Positions 1-8,186 of a stretch of 64,000 nt of DNA are shown here, piece after piece (position 1 is the stretch's first letter; the number at the start of each line of letters is the position of its first letter). The position numbers and the translations under genes are program-made. The notes beneath the pieces are model-generated. The model made no database searches. It had not been told where the DNA came from and saw nothing but the letters and a program-made list of their open reading frames with translations. Origin of the DNA: JBGANR01 sp044222225. Lineage in GTDB: Bacteria; Actinomycetota; Actinomycetes; Mycobacteriales; Mycobacteriaceae. Where the stretch lies: contig JBGANR010000013.1 of the NCBI GenBank assembly GCA_044222225.1, positions 1 through 64,000 on the forward strand. The letters are read 5' to 3'.

Positions 1-183
1 TTCACGCACGCCATGCTGCTGCGCGAGGGCGGGGTCGTCGCGTCGGGACTCGTGGAGGACGTCATCACCGCCGAGAACCTCTCGGCGACGTTCCAGCAGC
101 CGATCTCGCTGCAGCGGGTCGGCGGGCGCTACTTCGCGCGTCGCACGCGCCGGCGCGGAGCACATCGGCGGCGGGGGGCGTGA
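1..183 (+). CDS. ABC transporter ATP-binding protein, C-terminal end (partial)
   Basis: Frame 1 is open from the window edge to TGA at 181-183 and gives the last 60 residues of a protein. The visible part has the strand-loop-strand end of an ABC ATPase (AMLLREGGVVASG), followed by a helix (VITAENLSATF) and a basic Arg-rich tail. The Walker and signature motifs would lie upstream, outside the window. Identification rests partly on position: in M. tuberculosis an ABC ATPase gene (Rv3041c) precedes the Nudix and EchA17 genes, as here. The substrate is unknown. Confidence 0.6.
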   Translation, partial: FTHAMLLREGGVVASGLVEDVITAENLSATFQQPISLQRVGGRYFARRTRRRGAHRRRGA

Positions 184-213
184 GCGCCGTGCGGTCGGGC
201 GCCGGTTCGGTTC

Positions 214-987
214 GTGGTCGTCGCCGTGCGTGACTCCGCGTCCGTCCTGCTCGTCCGCGACGGCGGGGCGGGGATCGAGGTGTTCCTGCAGCGGCGCGTC
301 AAGGCGATGGCCTTCGCCGGCGGGATGACGGTCTTTCCCGGCGGCGGACTCGACGACGGCGACCGCGACCCGGACGTCCCGTGGCGCGGCCCGGGACCCG
401 AGTGGTGGGCCGAGCGCCTCGGTTGCGACGCAGAATTCGCCCGCGCGCTCGTCGTGGCCGCTGTGCGCGAGACCTTCGAGGAATGCGGCGTCCTGCTGGC
501 GTCCGAGCTCGACGGCGAGCCGGTGCTGCCGGCCGAGGCCGCCGAGGTCCGCGCGGCGCTGGTCAACCGGGACACCGGTCTGCCCGCGGCGCTGCGGGCG
601 ACCGGGCTCGTGCTGCGCGCCGACCTGCTGCGACCCGTCTCGCACTGGATCACGCCCGCCAACCAGCAGCGGCGCTACGACACCCGCTTCTTCCTCGCGG
701 CCCTGCCTGCCGGGCAGCACGCCGACGCCGCCACGACCGAGGTGACCACCGCCTTGTGGCAGACGCCCGACGCCGCGCTCGCCGACTTCGCGGCCGGGAC
801 GGCCGTGCTCATGCCGCCGACCTGGGCGAACATCGAGATGCTGCGCGGTAGGACGGTCGCCGAACTGGTGGCCGTCGACCCCGGTCCACTGCCCGTGATC
901 TGCCCGGTCATCGAGGAGGGACGCGGCGTCCTGTGGCCCGACGCCGAGCTCTACTACGCCGCGGGGCCGGCACGGGGTCGGCGGTGA
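214..987 (+). CDS. Nudix hydrolase with split Nudix box (Rv3040c-like)
   Basis: A 257-residue Nudix family protein. The first half of the Nudix box is FPGGGLD (residues 41-47) and the second half is RETFEECG (85-92), carrying the metal-binding Glu residues. About 38 residues, including a Trp-rich stretch, separate the halves; in a canonical box they are nearly adjacent. Such an insertion is known from the NUDT19-like group, some of which hydrolyse CoA or acyl-CoA, so a role in acyl-CoA turnover is a reasonable inference given the crotonase next door. The start is GTG 214; no better in-frame start was found after the preceding stop. It corresponds by position to Rv3040c. The substrate is not determined by sequence. 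Confidence 0.8.
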   Translation: MVVAVRDSASVLLVRDGGAGIEVFLQRRVKAMAFAGGMTVFPGGGLDDGDRDPDVPWRGPGPEWWAERLGCDAEFARALVVAAVRETFEECGVLLASELDGEPVLPAEAAEVRAALVNRDTGLPAALRATGLVLRADLLRPVSHWITPANQQRRYDTRFFLAALPAGQHADAATTEVTTALWQTPDAALADFAAGTAVLMPPTWANIEMLRGRTVAELVAVDPGPLPVICPVIEEGRGVLWPDAELYYAAGPARGRR

Positions 988-1040
988 CCGCGGGGGAGTA
1001 CGCCGTGACCGTGGGGGAGTACGCCGTGACCGGGGGGTGC
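984..1040. repeat. 21-bp tandem repeat between Nudix and echA genes
   Basis: Two 21-bp units (984-1004 and 1005-1025) differ at one base and are followed by a partial third unit (1026-1040). Each unit begins GTGACCG and ends GAGTACGCC. The first unit overlaps the stop codon of the Nudix gene. The unit length is a multiple of three, and the repeat lies in the leader of the crotonase gene. No function is evident; slippage-prone repeats of this kind vary between strains. Confidence 0.8.
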
Positions 1041-1092
1041 TGCGCGGCGGGCCCGGCCGGTTCTGTCGGAGGCCCGCGGTAACGTGCGGGCC

Positions 1093-1881
1093 ATGAGCGA
1101 ATTCGTGTCCCTGACCACGTCCGACGACCATCCCGGCGTCGCGACGATCCGGCTCGCCCGGCCGCCGATGAACGCCATCAACCGGCAGGTCCAGCGCGAA
1201 CTCATCGCCGCGGCGGCCGAGGCGAACGAGCGCGCGGACATCGCGGCCGTCGTCGTCTACGGCGGGGAGAAGGTGTTCGCGGCGGGCGCGGACATCAAGG
1301 AGATGCAGCAGATGGACTTCGCGGAGATGTCGCGTGCCATCGCCGCGCTGCAGGGCGGCCTTTCGGCCGTCGCGTCCATCACCAAGCCGACGGTGGCGGC
1401 CGTCACCGGCTACGCGCTCGGCGGCGGGCTCGAGGTCGCGCTCGGCGCCGACCGCCGGATCGCCGGCGACAACGCCAAGCTCGGCGTGCCCGAGATCCTG
1501 CTCGGCGTCATCCCGGGCGGCGGCGGCACACAGCGGCTCGCCAGGCTCGTCGGCCCGGCCAAGGCGAAGGACATGGTGTTCACCGGGCGGTTCGTCGGCG
1601 CCGAGGAGGCGCTGGCCATCGGTCTCGTCGACGAGGTCGTCGCGCCGGACGACGTCTACGACGCCGCGGTGCGCTGGGCGTCGCAGTTCGTCGGCGCGGC
1701 GGCCGTCGCGCTGCGGGCGGCCAAGGCGGCGATCGACCGGGGACTCGACGTCGACCTGGCGAGTGGACTGGCCATCGAACAGGACCTGTTCGCGTCGCTG
1801 TTCGCCACGGAGGATCGCACGATCGGCATGGATTCGTTCGTCGCGCACGGACCGGGCAAGGCGAGGTTCGTCGGACGCTGA
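1093..1881 (+). CDS. Enoyl-CoA hydratase/isomerase family protein (EchA17-like)
   Basis: A 262-residue crotonase, the usual length for a monofunctional enoyl-CoA hydratase. The oxyanion-hole segment FAAGADIKEM lies at 62-71, and GYALGGGLEVAL (106-117) with EILLGVIPGGGGTQRL (134-149) follow. Glu114 and Glu134 sit where rat hydratase has its two catalytic Glu residues, so true hydratase activity on trans-2-enoyl-CoA is likely. ATG 1093 was chosen over GTG 1084 because the family N-terminus begins near it. Position and neighbours match Rv3039c (EchA17). It probably acts in beta-oxidation in the cytoplasm; the chain-length preference is unknown. Confidence 0.88.
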   Translation: MSEFVSLTTSDDHPGVATIRLARPPMNAINRQVQRELIAAAAEANERADIAAVVVYGGEKVFAAGADIKEMQQMDFAEMSRAIAALQGGLSAVASITKPTVAAVTGYALGGGLEVALGADRRIAGDNAKLGVPEILLGVIPGGGGTQRLARLVGPAKAKDMVFTGRFVGAEEALAIGLVDEVVAPDDVYDAAVRWASQFVGAAAVALRAAKAAIDRGLDVDLASGLAIEQDLFASLFATEDRTIGMDSFVAHGPGKARFVGR

Positions 1882-1914
1882 GGCGTGCCCGAGCGAACGG
1901 ATAGGATCCTCCGA

Positions 1915-2886
1915 ATGACGAGCAGCCCTCGCGCCGACGACCCGGCGCCGCATCCGCACGCCAGCGCCGCAGAGGTGGAGGCGGCCTACCAGGACACCAA
2001 GCTCGCTCAGGTCCTCTACCACGACTGGGAGGCCGAGACCTACGACGAGAAGTGGTCGATCAGCTATGACGAGCGCTGCATCGACTACGCCCGCGGGCGC
2101 TTCGACGCCGCCGTGGGGGACGCGCCGCTGCCGTACGGCCGCGCGCTCGAGCTTGGGTGTGGCACCGGCTTCTTCCTGCTGAACCTCATGCAGGCGGGCG
2201 TCGCCGAGAAGGGCAGCGTCACCGATCTCTCGCCCGGCATGGTCAAGGTCGCACTGCGCAACGCCGCCGGTCTCGGGCTCGACGTCGACGGCCGCGTCGC
2301 CGACGCCGAGACGATCCCGTACGAGGACGACACCTTCGACCTCGTCGTCGGGCACGCCGTGCTGCACCACATCCCGGATGTCGAGCTGGCGTTGCGTGAG
2401 GTGCTGCGCGTGCTCAAGCCGGGCGGACGCTTCGTCTTCGCCGGCGAGCCGACGACGATCGGCGACTTCTACGCCCGGTGGCTCGGCCGGATCACCTGGC
2501 ACGCCACCACCAACGTCACGAAGCTGCCGGGGTTGCGCGGCTGGCGGCGTCCGCAGGAGGAGCTCGACGAGTCGTCGCGCGCCGCGGCGCTGGAGGCCGT
2601 CGTCGACCTGCACACCTTCGATCCGGGCGAGCTGACCGAGACGGCCCGGCGCGCCGGCGCCGAGAACGCGAAGGCCACCACCGAGGAGCTGGCGGCGGCC
2701 TTCCTCGGCTGGCCGGTGCGGACGTTCGAAGCGGCGGTGCCCGCGGAGAAGCTCGGCTGGGGCTGGGCGCGGTTCGCGTTCGGCGGCTGGCGGGCGCTGA
2801 GCCGGATCGACGAGAAGGTGCTCAAGCGGGTCGTCCCGCCGAAGTTCTTCTACAACGTCATGATCACCGGCACCAAGCCGGAGTGA
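1915..2886 (+). CDS. Class I SAM-dependent methyltransferase (Rv3038c-like)
   Basis: A 323-residue methyltransferase. Motif I is ALELGCGTGFF (77-87), the acidic strand-2 segment is VTDLSPGM (102-109), and the motif II/post-II region reads FDLVVGHAVLHH. The C-terminal 100 residues form a family-specific helical part rich in Trp. ATG 1915 is preferred over GTG 1885; the shorter product fits the length of Rv3038c (327 residues). It lies 33 bp after the crotonase stop and 22 bp before the next methyltransferase, so the genes are probably co-transcribed. The methyl acceptor is unknown. The locus as a whole is linked to methylated polysaccharide synthesis in mycobacteria, but this gene's part in that is not established. 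Confidence 0.82.
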   Translation: MTSSPRADDPAPHPHASAAEVEAAYQDTKLAQVLYHDWEAETYDEKWSISYDERCIDYARGRFDAAVGDAPLPYGRALELGCGTGFFLLNLMQAGVAEKGSVTDLSPGMVKVALRNAAGLGLDVDGRVADAETIPYEDDTFDLVVGHAVLHHIPDVELALREVLRVLKPGGRFVFAGEPTTIGDFYARWLGRITWHATTNVTKLPGLRGWRRPQEELDESSRAAALEAVVDLHTFDPGELTETARRAGAENAKATTEELAAAFLGWPVRTFEAAVPAEKLGWGWARFAFGGWRALSRIDEKVLKRVVPPKFFYNVMITGTKPE

Positions 2887-2908
2887 TCGCGGCCGGGCGC
2901 GGCGTCGG

Positions 2909-4156
2909 ATGACCGGGGGACGCGGCGGCGGCTCGGGCATCACCGTGGCCGGTGTGGCTTATCTGACGTCGGACGCGGGGCGTCGCGCGCTGACGGCCGC
3001 ATCGGCTCGTGCGCTCACAGACGCCACGCTCGTGGCCGACGTCGCCGCGATCCGGGCCGACGCGGGACAGTGGGCGCCGGCGGTCGTCGAGACGGTGCGG
3101 GCCCGGCGCCGGGCGGCGGCCAAGCTGCCCGGCACCGAGGGCTGGCTGTGGACGTCCGAGGCCGTCGACCAGGCCACGGCCGGTCCGGTGGCGGCGTTGC
3201 GGGCGCGGGAGGTGGCCCGGCGCTTTCCCGGATTGCCGGTGCACGACGTGACCTGCTCCGTCGGCGCCGACCTCGCGGCGCTCGCGGCCGTGGGGCTGAC
3301 CGCGATCGGCAGCGATCTCGATCCGGCGCGGGCGGCGATGGCGGCGCACAACCTCGGGGACGTGCCCGTGCTCGTCGCCGATGCTCTGACGCCGACGTCC
3401 CGCGGCACCGTGGTCGTCGCCGATCCCGCCCGACGCGCCGGCGGACGCCGGTTGTGGGGCGCCGCCGCGACGTTGCCGCCGTTGCCGGACCTGCTGGCCG
3501 TCTACGACGGTCGGCCTTACGCGATCAAGTGCGCCCCCGGCATCGACCACGCCGCGCTGCGCGCCGACGGCTTCACCGGCGAGACCCAGGTCGTCTCGCT
3601 CGACGGCGGTGTGCGGGAGGTGTGCCTGTGGTCGCATACCGACCCCGGTGTGACGCGCCGGGCGACGGTGCTGCGCACCGAACGGGGCGCCGAGCCCGGC
3701 GCGGTCGTCGTCGAGGAGATCACCGACGCCGAGCCGGACGACGCCGAACCCGGCGACCCGGGACGGTTCGTCATCGATCCGGACGGCGCGATCGTCCGCG
3801 CCGGGCTCGTGCGGCACTGGGCGACGCGGCACGGGCTGTGGCAGCTCGACCCGCAGATCGCGCACGTCACCGGTGACGCCGTGCCGCCCGGCGCGCGCGG
3901 TTTCGCGATTCGCGAGCGACTGCCGATGACCGAGAAGGTGCTGCGCCGGGCCGTCCGCGACGCGGGTTTCGGATCGCTGGAGATCCTCGTACGCGGCGTC
4001 GACGTCGACCCCGACGTCCTGCGCCGCCGGCTGCGGCCCGAGGGCGACGTGCCCGGGGCGCTGGTCGTCACCCGGATCGGCCGGCGGGCCACGGCGTTCC
4101 TGTGCGACGCGGCCGTGCGGACCGCACATCCGATCGATTCGAGGAGAGCATCATGA
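2909..4156 (+). CDS. THUMP-like/class I methyltransferase (Rv3037c-like)
   Basis: A 415-residue protein with an N-terminal helical region, a Rossmann methyltransferase core and a C-terminal THUMP-like part. The core shows motif I DVTCSVGAD (113-121), strand 2 with SDLDPARAAMA (135-145), and a VVADPARR motif (169-176) in the place of the catalytic D/NPPY-type motif. Rv3037c belongs to the gene set proposed for methylglucose lipopolysaccharide synthesis in M. tuberculosis, while domain content also allows an RNA methyltransferase. The gene is longer than Rv3037c, with extra N-terminal and acidic internal segments. Its stop overlaps the start of the next gene (ATGA, 4153-4156), so the two are translationally coupled. 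Confidence 0.75.
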   Translation: MTGGRGGGSGITVAGVAYLTSDAGRRALTAASARALTDATLVADVAAIRADAGQWAPAVVETVRARRRAAAKLPGTEGWLWTSEAVDQATAGPVAALRAREVARRFPGLPVHDVTCSVGADLAALAAVGLTAIGSDLDPARAAMAAHNLGDVPVLVADALTPTSRGTVVVADPARRAGGRRLWGAAATLPPLPDLLAVYDGRPYAIKCAPGIDHAALRADGFTGETQVVSLDGGVREVCLWSHTDPGVTRRATVLRTERGAEPGAVVVEEITDAEPDDAEPGDPGRFVIDPDGAIVRAGLVRHWATRHGLWQLDPQIAHVTGDAVPPGARGFAIRERLPMTEKVLRRAVRDAGFGSLEILVRGVDVDPDVLRRRLRPEGDVPGALVVTRIGRRATAFLCDAAVRTAHPIDSRRAS

Positions 4157-4749
4157 CCGCCACCTACACCTTCGACGTCTTCTCCACCCTCGACGGCTTC
4201 GGCTCCTACGGCGAAGGCGGTGACTGGGGAGGTTACTGGGGCAAGCAGGGGCCCGAGTTCCTCGATCACCGCCTGGCCGAGTATCGCGAGGAGCAGCGGA
4301 TGATCCTCGGGGCCGAGACCTTCCGGGGCTTCGCGGAGATGTTCGACCCGAGCGCCGTGCTGGCCGAGCAGGACGACTCGGTGGACGGCCGGCTGATGCG
4401 CCGGATGATCTCGATGCCGACCACGGTGATCTCGACGACGCTCGAAGGCCCCTTGAACTGGCCGGATGCGACCCTGATCAGTGGCGATGCCGTCGACGTC
4501 GTCGCCCGGCTCAAGGCGGAGTCCGCGGTGCCGTTGCGCTCGCACGGCAGCCTGTCGATGAACCGGGCGCTCATGGCCGCCGGTCTGGTGGACCGCGTCC
4601 AGGTGACGATCTTCCCGGTGATCACAGGGATCACAGGTACCGAACCGGTCTTACGCGGCGCGGCCGACTTCGATCTCGAGCTTCTGGAGAGCCGCACGTT
4701 CGACGGCCGTATCCAGGAACTCGTCTACCGGCCGACCCTGCACCGGTGA
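4153..4749 (+). CDS. Dihydrofolate reductase/RibD C-terminal family protein
   Basis: A 198-residue protein of the RibD C-terminal/DHFR fold. The N-terminus TYTFDVFSTLDGF matches the first strand and loop of such reductases, and LISGDAVDVVARLK and SHGSLSMNRALMAAGLVD lie in the NADPH-binding half. Many actinobacterial paralogues are small stress-associated reductases of unknown substrate; nothing here points to riboflavin synthesis, because no deaminase domain or rib gene is nearby. The ATG overlaps the preceding methyltransferase stop by four bases and is preceded by GAGGAGAG. The gene is followed at once by a long palindrome (4781-4853) and then by the convergent amine oxidase. Confidence 0.8.
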   Translation: MTATYTFDVFSTLDGFGSYGEGGDWGGYWGKQGPEFLDHRLAEYREEQRMILGAETFRGFAEMFDPSAVLAEQDDSVDGRLMRRMISMPTTVISTTLEGPLNWPDATLISGDAVDVVARLKAESAVPLRSHGSLSMNRALMAAGLVDRVQVTIFPVITGITGTEPVLRGAADFDLELLESRTFDGRIQELVYRPTLHR

Positions 4750-4780
4750 GTCGTTCACGACGCCTATCTCCGGCCCCCGT

Positions 4781-4853
4781 GTCACATCGGTAGCCGTACA
4801 GCGTTGACGCGACGATAATCGTCGTCTCGTCGCCGTACGGCTACCGATATGAC
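4781..4853. repeat. Palindromic element A1 (family A), convergent junction
   Basis: The left arm (4781-4799) and right arm (4835-4853) are complementary at 18 of 19 positions, around GTAGCCGTAC and GTACGGCTAC. The core between them contains GACGCGACGATAATCGTCG, which is shared in modified form with the elements at 16522, 46789 and 63552. The arms are not shared with the other copies. The element sits between two converging genes, 6 bp from the amine oxidase stop, so it could terminate both transcripts, although no U-tract follows. See the findings on families A-C. Confidence 0.85.
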
Positions 4854-4859
4854 GCGCGA

Positions 4860-6818
4860 TCACTCGCAGCCGCAGCCCTTGTCGGCAGAGTCCGTCGAGC
4901 AGCAGCCCGACGCCTCGACGGCCGCCGACGGCGCGACGTCGAGCGACGGGTTGCGGTCGAAGAAGCCGACCGGCTTGAGCATGAAACGGACGATGTCGAC
5001 CGGCATCATCGGCCAGTCCTCCGGCCGCGTGATGTGGTGGACGCCGAAGACGTACCAGAGCACGACGTCGGTGTTCTCGATCGAGCGGTCGTTCTTCGTC
5101 CACTCCTTGATGCCGGTGTCGGTGGCGGACTGGTTGACGAACTCGCCCGCCGGCCAGCGCTCCTCCGGATCGTTCGGCGTCACCCACAGGGTGTGGCCGA
5201 TGACGGTGGCCCGCTGGAACACCGGCGAGGCCGGGTCGAACATCGACGGGATCGCGTCGCCGGGCACGAGCTTGTAGGCGGGGTTGCCGCCGAGCCCGTT
5301 GGTGACGTTCGGGTTGACCACCTTCCACGCCCGCTGCGTCGCCCAGTTCATGTCCTGCATGCCCTCGGACTCCGTGCGCAGCGGCGTGTTGCGCTGATGC
5401 AGCGCCAGTCCGTACGGGTTGTCCGGGCCCATCGGCACCTGCTCGGTCTCGCTGGCGACGACCGTGTTCTCCCGGCCGTCGATGTCGAGGTCGAGCCGGG
5501 CGACGAGGAAGTGCTGGTGATACGGCGCGTAGGTGCGGTCGTCGACCTTGGTGCCGGACGGATGCGCGCCGCCCTCGGGCACCGGCGTCGTCACCATGAT
5601 GCCGGTGGCGCGCACCTCGCACTCGATGTTGCCGTCCTGGTAGAAGCGCCAGTACGTCAGGTACTCGTAGTTCGCGACAGTGACGTGGAAGCTGACCGTG
5701 AGGCGCCGCGAGCGGCGGACCTCGGCGCCGAGCTTGTCGTCGACGTGCTTCCACAGGACGGCGTCGTCCTCCTCGTGGATGCAGACGGCGTTCTCGATCG
5801 TGTACGGCTCGCCCTTGCTGTCGTGCATGACGGCGTCGAGGTAGCGGATCTCGCCGAGGCAGTCACAGCCCAGCTTGAGCGACGTCGTCATGAAGCCGAG
5901 GCCCCACTCGCCGATGTCGAAGGCGGTGCGCCGGAAGTGGTCGACGCTGGTGTCCCGGTAGGGGACCACCATCTCGGCGAAGCTCAGCTTGTTGGCGATC
6001 TTGCGGACGCGACCGGCGTCGTCGTACGTGATCGCGTGCAGGGTCATGCCCTCGCGGTGGTTGAAGCCGACGCGCAACGACCAGTTCTGCCAGGTCAGCT
6101 TGTTGCCGTCGATCTCGAAGGACGGCCCCTCGGGCTGCACGATGTGCAGTGGCTTGAGCGGCGGCCGGGTCGACGCGCGCAGCCGCTCCGGGACCATCGA
6201 CGGCACGTACTCGCCCATGACGTTCGGACGCTCGTTGCTGCCGTCGTCCTCGATGTCCAGCAGCTCCATCGTCGACAGGTCGATGACGCAGTGCAGTCCG
6301 CTGACGGGGTTGGCGTACTGGTTGCCGCCGGCCGTGGAACGGAACCACGTGTCCGACCAGCCGAGGCGGCGGCCCTTGTACTTCTCCGGGATGAGGGCGT
6401 CGCCGTACGTCCACGTGTCCATGAGCACGTTGTCGAGGTCGGTGATGCCGCGGCGGGCGAGGGCGGCCTGCACGTCGGGATGGTTGCGCAGCGCGACATC
6501 GGCCTCGTGGAACTCGTCGACCGTGAAGTTGGGCTGCACGCCGGGGATGTGCTCGAACGACTCGACCGTCTGGTCGGTCAGGGACAGCTTCGCCTTGTAG
6601 GTGGCGTTGGCCGACGGGTCGAAGCAGGTGACGAGAGCGCGCCGCGGCGGCGTCGATCCTCCCGCGTCGAAGGCGTCGACGTCGTCCTTGGACGGTTCGA
6701 TCGCCTCCATGTTCGCGATGCGCCAGGACTCCGTGGCGTCGGTGCCTGCGTGCAGCAGCGCTGTGGCGGCGCGGAACTCGTCTGCGGACAGCGGGTCGAG
6801 CGGGTGAAAGGTGGACAA
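4860..6818 (-). CDS. Copper-containing primary amine oxidase with Cys-rich tail
   Basis: A 652-residue copper amine oxidase, cytosolic type without a signal peptide. It oxidises primary amines to aldehydes, releasing ammonia and hydrogen peroxide. Tyr384 in NYEY is the expected topaquinone precursor. Asp301 in AFDIGEWGLG is the catalytic base. His434 and His436 (HQH), with His594 or His595 (VFGVHHITRPEDW), are copper ligands. Length and motif spacing match the Arthrobacter enzymes. The start is TTG 6818 with GAAAGGA upstream. The last 14 residues add Cys639, Cys640, Cys649 and Cys651, a tail I do not recall in the well-studied enzymes. Tyramine, phenethylamine or histamine are possible substrates; the sequence does not decide. 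The APC permease at 12225 could supply amines, but that is inference. Confidence 0.93.
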   Translation of the reverse strand: MSTFHPLDPLSADEFRAATALLHAGTDATESWRIANMEAIEPSKDDVDAFDAGGSTPPRRALVTCFDPSANATYKAKLSLTDQTVESFEHIPGVQPNFTVDEFHEADVALRNHPDVQAALARRGITDLDNVLMDTWTYGDALIPEKYKGRRLGWSDTWFRSTAGGNQYANPVSGLHCVIDLSTMELLDIEDDGSNERPNVMGEYVPSMVPERLRASTRPPLKPLHIVQPEGPSFEIDGNKLTWQNWSLRVGFNHREGMTLHAITYDDAGRVRKIANKLSFAEMVVPYRDTSVDHFRRTAFDIGEWGLGFMTTSLKLGCDCLGEIRYLDAVMHDSKGEPYTIENAVCIHEEDDAVLWKHVDDKLGAEVRRSRRLTVSFHVTVANYEYLTYWRFYQDGNIECEVRATGIMVTTPVPEGGAHPSGTKVDDRTYAPYHQHFLVARLDLDIDGRENTVVASETEQVPMGPDNPYGLALHQRNTPLRTESEGMQDMNWATQRAWKVVNPNVTNGLGGNPAYKLVPGDAIPSMFDPASPVFQRATVIGHTLWVTPNDPEERWPAGEFVNQSATDTGIKEWTKNDRSIENTDVVLWYVFGVHHITRPEDWPMMPVDIVRFMLKPVGFFDRNPSLDVAPSAAVEASGCCSTDSADKGCGCE

Positions 6819-6913
6819 GGGATATCGATCCTTTCGCGGTCGGGGGCGCGGCGGTGGGCCCCGCGTCGATTATCGCGATGCCCACGGGGTCTCGGAGGCG
6901 GGTCGGCGAAAAT

Positions 6914-6943
6914 CACCTGGGACCGAATGAAATATCTCAGGTG
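6914..6943. promoter_or_regulatory. Inverted repeat upstream of amine oxidase
   Basis: CACCTG (6914-6919) and CAGGTG (6938-6943) form an inverted repeat with 18 intervening bases, about 100 bp upstream of the amine oxidase start. It could bind a regulator of the amine oxidase or of the divergent short reading frame. The arms are short, so chance occurrence is possible. Confidence 0.3.
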
Positions 6944-6948
6944 GGCGC

Positions 6949-7170
6949 GTGTCTTGTCCAGAGTCGGCCGGTGCGAACGGGGTTCCCGAGCAGCGGGCGT
7001 GTCGCGCAAAACGGTGGGTACGATCGACCGCGTTCAGATACCTGAACCTGCGTGACCTGGGGAGGCTGTCGCCGAAACGACAGAACGCCGTCCTTGCGCT
7101 CGTTGGACTTGCAATCCTCGCGCAAATGACGGCGTCCGTCGTTGTGGTGGTGCTCGTCGTGATCCTGTAG
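6949..7170 (+). CDS. Possible small membrane protein
   Basis: A short frame ending in a strongly hydrophobic segment, LAILAQMTASVVVVVLVVIL, that would form a C-terminal membrane helix, preceded by a basic RLSPKRQ stretch of the type that stays on the cytoplasmic side. GTG 6949 gives 73 residues. The true start may be further in, since GGGGAGG lies at about 7056-7062 but no good start codon follows at the right distance. It is divergent from the amine oxidase. I do not recognise a family. The amphipathic-then-hydrophobic pattern is the only evidence for coding. Confidence 0.3.
   Translation: MSCPESAGANGVPEQRACRAKRWVRSTAFRYLNLRDLGRLSPKRQNAVLALVGLAILAQMTASVVVVVLVVIL
7032..7047. promoter_or_regulatory. 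16-bp palindrome, possible operator
   Basis: GTTCAG and CTGAAC are perfect 6-bp arms separated by ATAC. The size suits a TetR- or GntR-type operator. It lies inside or just upstream of the possible small membrane protein and about 215 bp upstream of the amine oxidase start. No regulator gene adjoins it, so assignment to a gene is open. Confidence 0.3.
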
Positions 7171-7299
7171 CAGGGTCTTGACCCCAGGCCCTCGTCAGTG
7201 CTTACCGGGCGGGGGCCCCTTTGTCGGCGGCGGCGCGTCGTCGACGTCTTCGAGTATGCCCGCCGAGTCGAACGGCCGTCAACGGCACCCGGGCTGCCG

Positions 7300-7589
7300 C
7301 TAGCCCGAACCCCCGTAGTTGCCGCGCCGGTCGTAGAAGTCGACGTGCTGACCGCCGTTGATGTCCCGGTACCAGCACTCGTAGCCGCTGACGTACCGGA
7401 TGGCGGCGCCGCTGTACATGTACTCGACGCTCCAGGTGCCGCCGCCGCCGCGGCATTCCGAGGCGAGGCCGCTGATCGGCAACGCGCTCGCCGTGCCCGC
7501 GGCCATCAGGCCCGAGCCGCCGATCGCGGCGGCCAGAGCCGCGGTCGCGGCGGCGCGGCGCAGCAGGGCTTCGTTGTGGTGCGCTTCAT
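7300..7589 (-). pseudogene. Small secreted protein with frameshift in signal peptide
   Basis: An ATG at 7589 with the ribosome site AAGGAG begins MKRTTTK, but that frame runs into a Pro/Arg-rich dead end. The shifted frame reads ALLRRAAATAALAAAIG, then AAGTASALP, an ideal signal peptide core and cleavage site, and then a mature part of about 60 residues with two Cys and many Gly, Tyr and Arg to the stop at 7300. One extra G in the run at 7564-7571 would join both parts into a normal secreted protein of about 96 residues. Either the gene carries a 1-bp deletion or the sequence has an error there. The mature protein family is not recognised. Confidence 0.6.
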
Positions 7590-7823
7590 CGGATTCTCCT
7601 TCTCGTCCCGGTCTTCTCGTCCGGCGCTCCGGCGTTCGCCGGCGCTGAGACCACCGTCCCGCCTCGAGGTACCTGCGGACATCGGGAGAACCTCCCCGTC
7701 TTCGTCTCGGCGCCGAACGCCGAAACATGGGTATCGGCTCCCGATGTCGGCTCTGCGGTCGGCGACCGACAGTGGTGTCACCCCGCGGCACGGTGCGGCG
7801 GGAACCGACACAGGAGGACGGCC

Positions 7824-8105
7824 ATGACCCGCTTCGTCATCGAGCGCGAGATCCCGAACGCACGTGATCTCACCGAAGAGCAGCTCGCCGAGATCGCCGA
7901 GACGTCGAACGCCGCGGTCGCGTCGCTCGGCGTGCCCTACACGTGGATCACCAGCTACGTCGCGGGCGACAAGATCTACTGCGTCCACGAGGCCGGTGAC
8001 GCCGAGACGATCCTCGAGCACGCCCGCCGCGGCGGCTTCCCGGCGAACGTCGTGACGCCGGTCGCCCACGAGTTCGGGCCGCATTCGGCCCGCTCGCCGC
8101 GCTGA
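7824..8105 (+). CDS. DUF4242 domain protein
   Basis: A 93-residue protein that matches the DUF4242 family, small ferredoxin-fold proteins. It has RFVIEREIP at the start, a helix ending SNAAVASLG, then WITSYVAGDKIYCVHEA and HARRGGFPANVVTPV. One member from Streptomyces has been described as nickel-binding; whether that holds here is unknown. The ribosome site AGGAGGA lies 6 bases before ATG 7824. It directly precedes the large regulator at 8187, which may be in the same transcript. Confidence 0.75.
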   Translation: MTRFVIEREIPNARDLTEEQLAEIAETSNAAVASLGVPYTWITSYVAGDKIYCVHEAGDAETILEHARRGGFPANVVTPVAHEFGPHSARSPR

Positions 8106-8186
8106 CCGGTGAGAGATGTCGCCGGCGGAATCGACTGTTCGGCGGGCTGGAACCCGCGGAATCGACTATCTGACGAGGACGGCGGC

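Larger units (their letters stand above)
6819..7299. other. Long intergenic region between amine oxidase and secreted peptide gene
   Basis: Apart from the possible small membrane protein and the two inverted repeats listed separately, I see no gene here. The segment 7171-7299 is GC-rich with short G-runs near 7210-7220 and holds no convincing reading frame. Promoters for the amine oxidase (minus strand) must lie in the first part. Confidence 0.5.

Noticed and set aside
5034..7055. Open frame of about 673 codons opposite the amine oxidase
   Set aside because: It has Val/Arg/Asp-rich shadow composition, while the minus strand carries all amine oxidase motifs.
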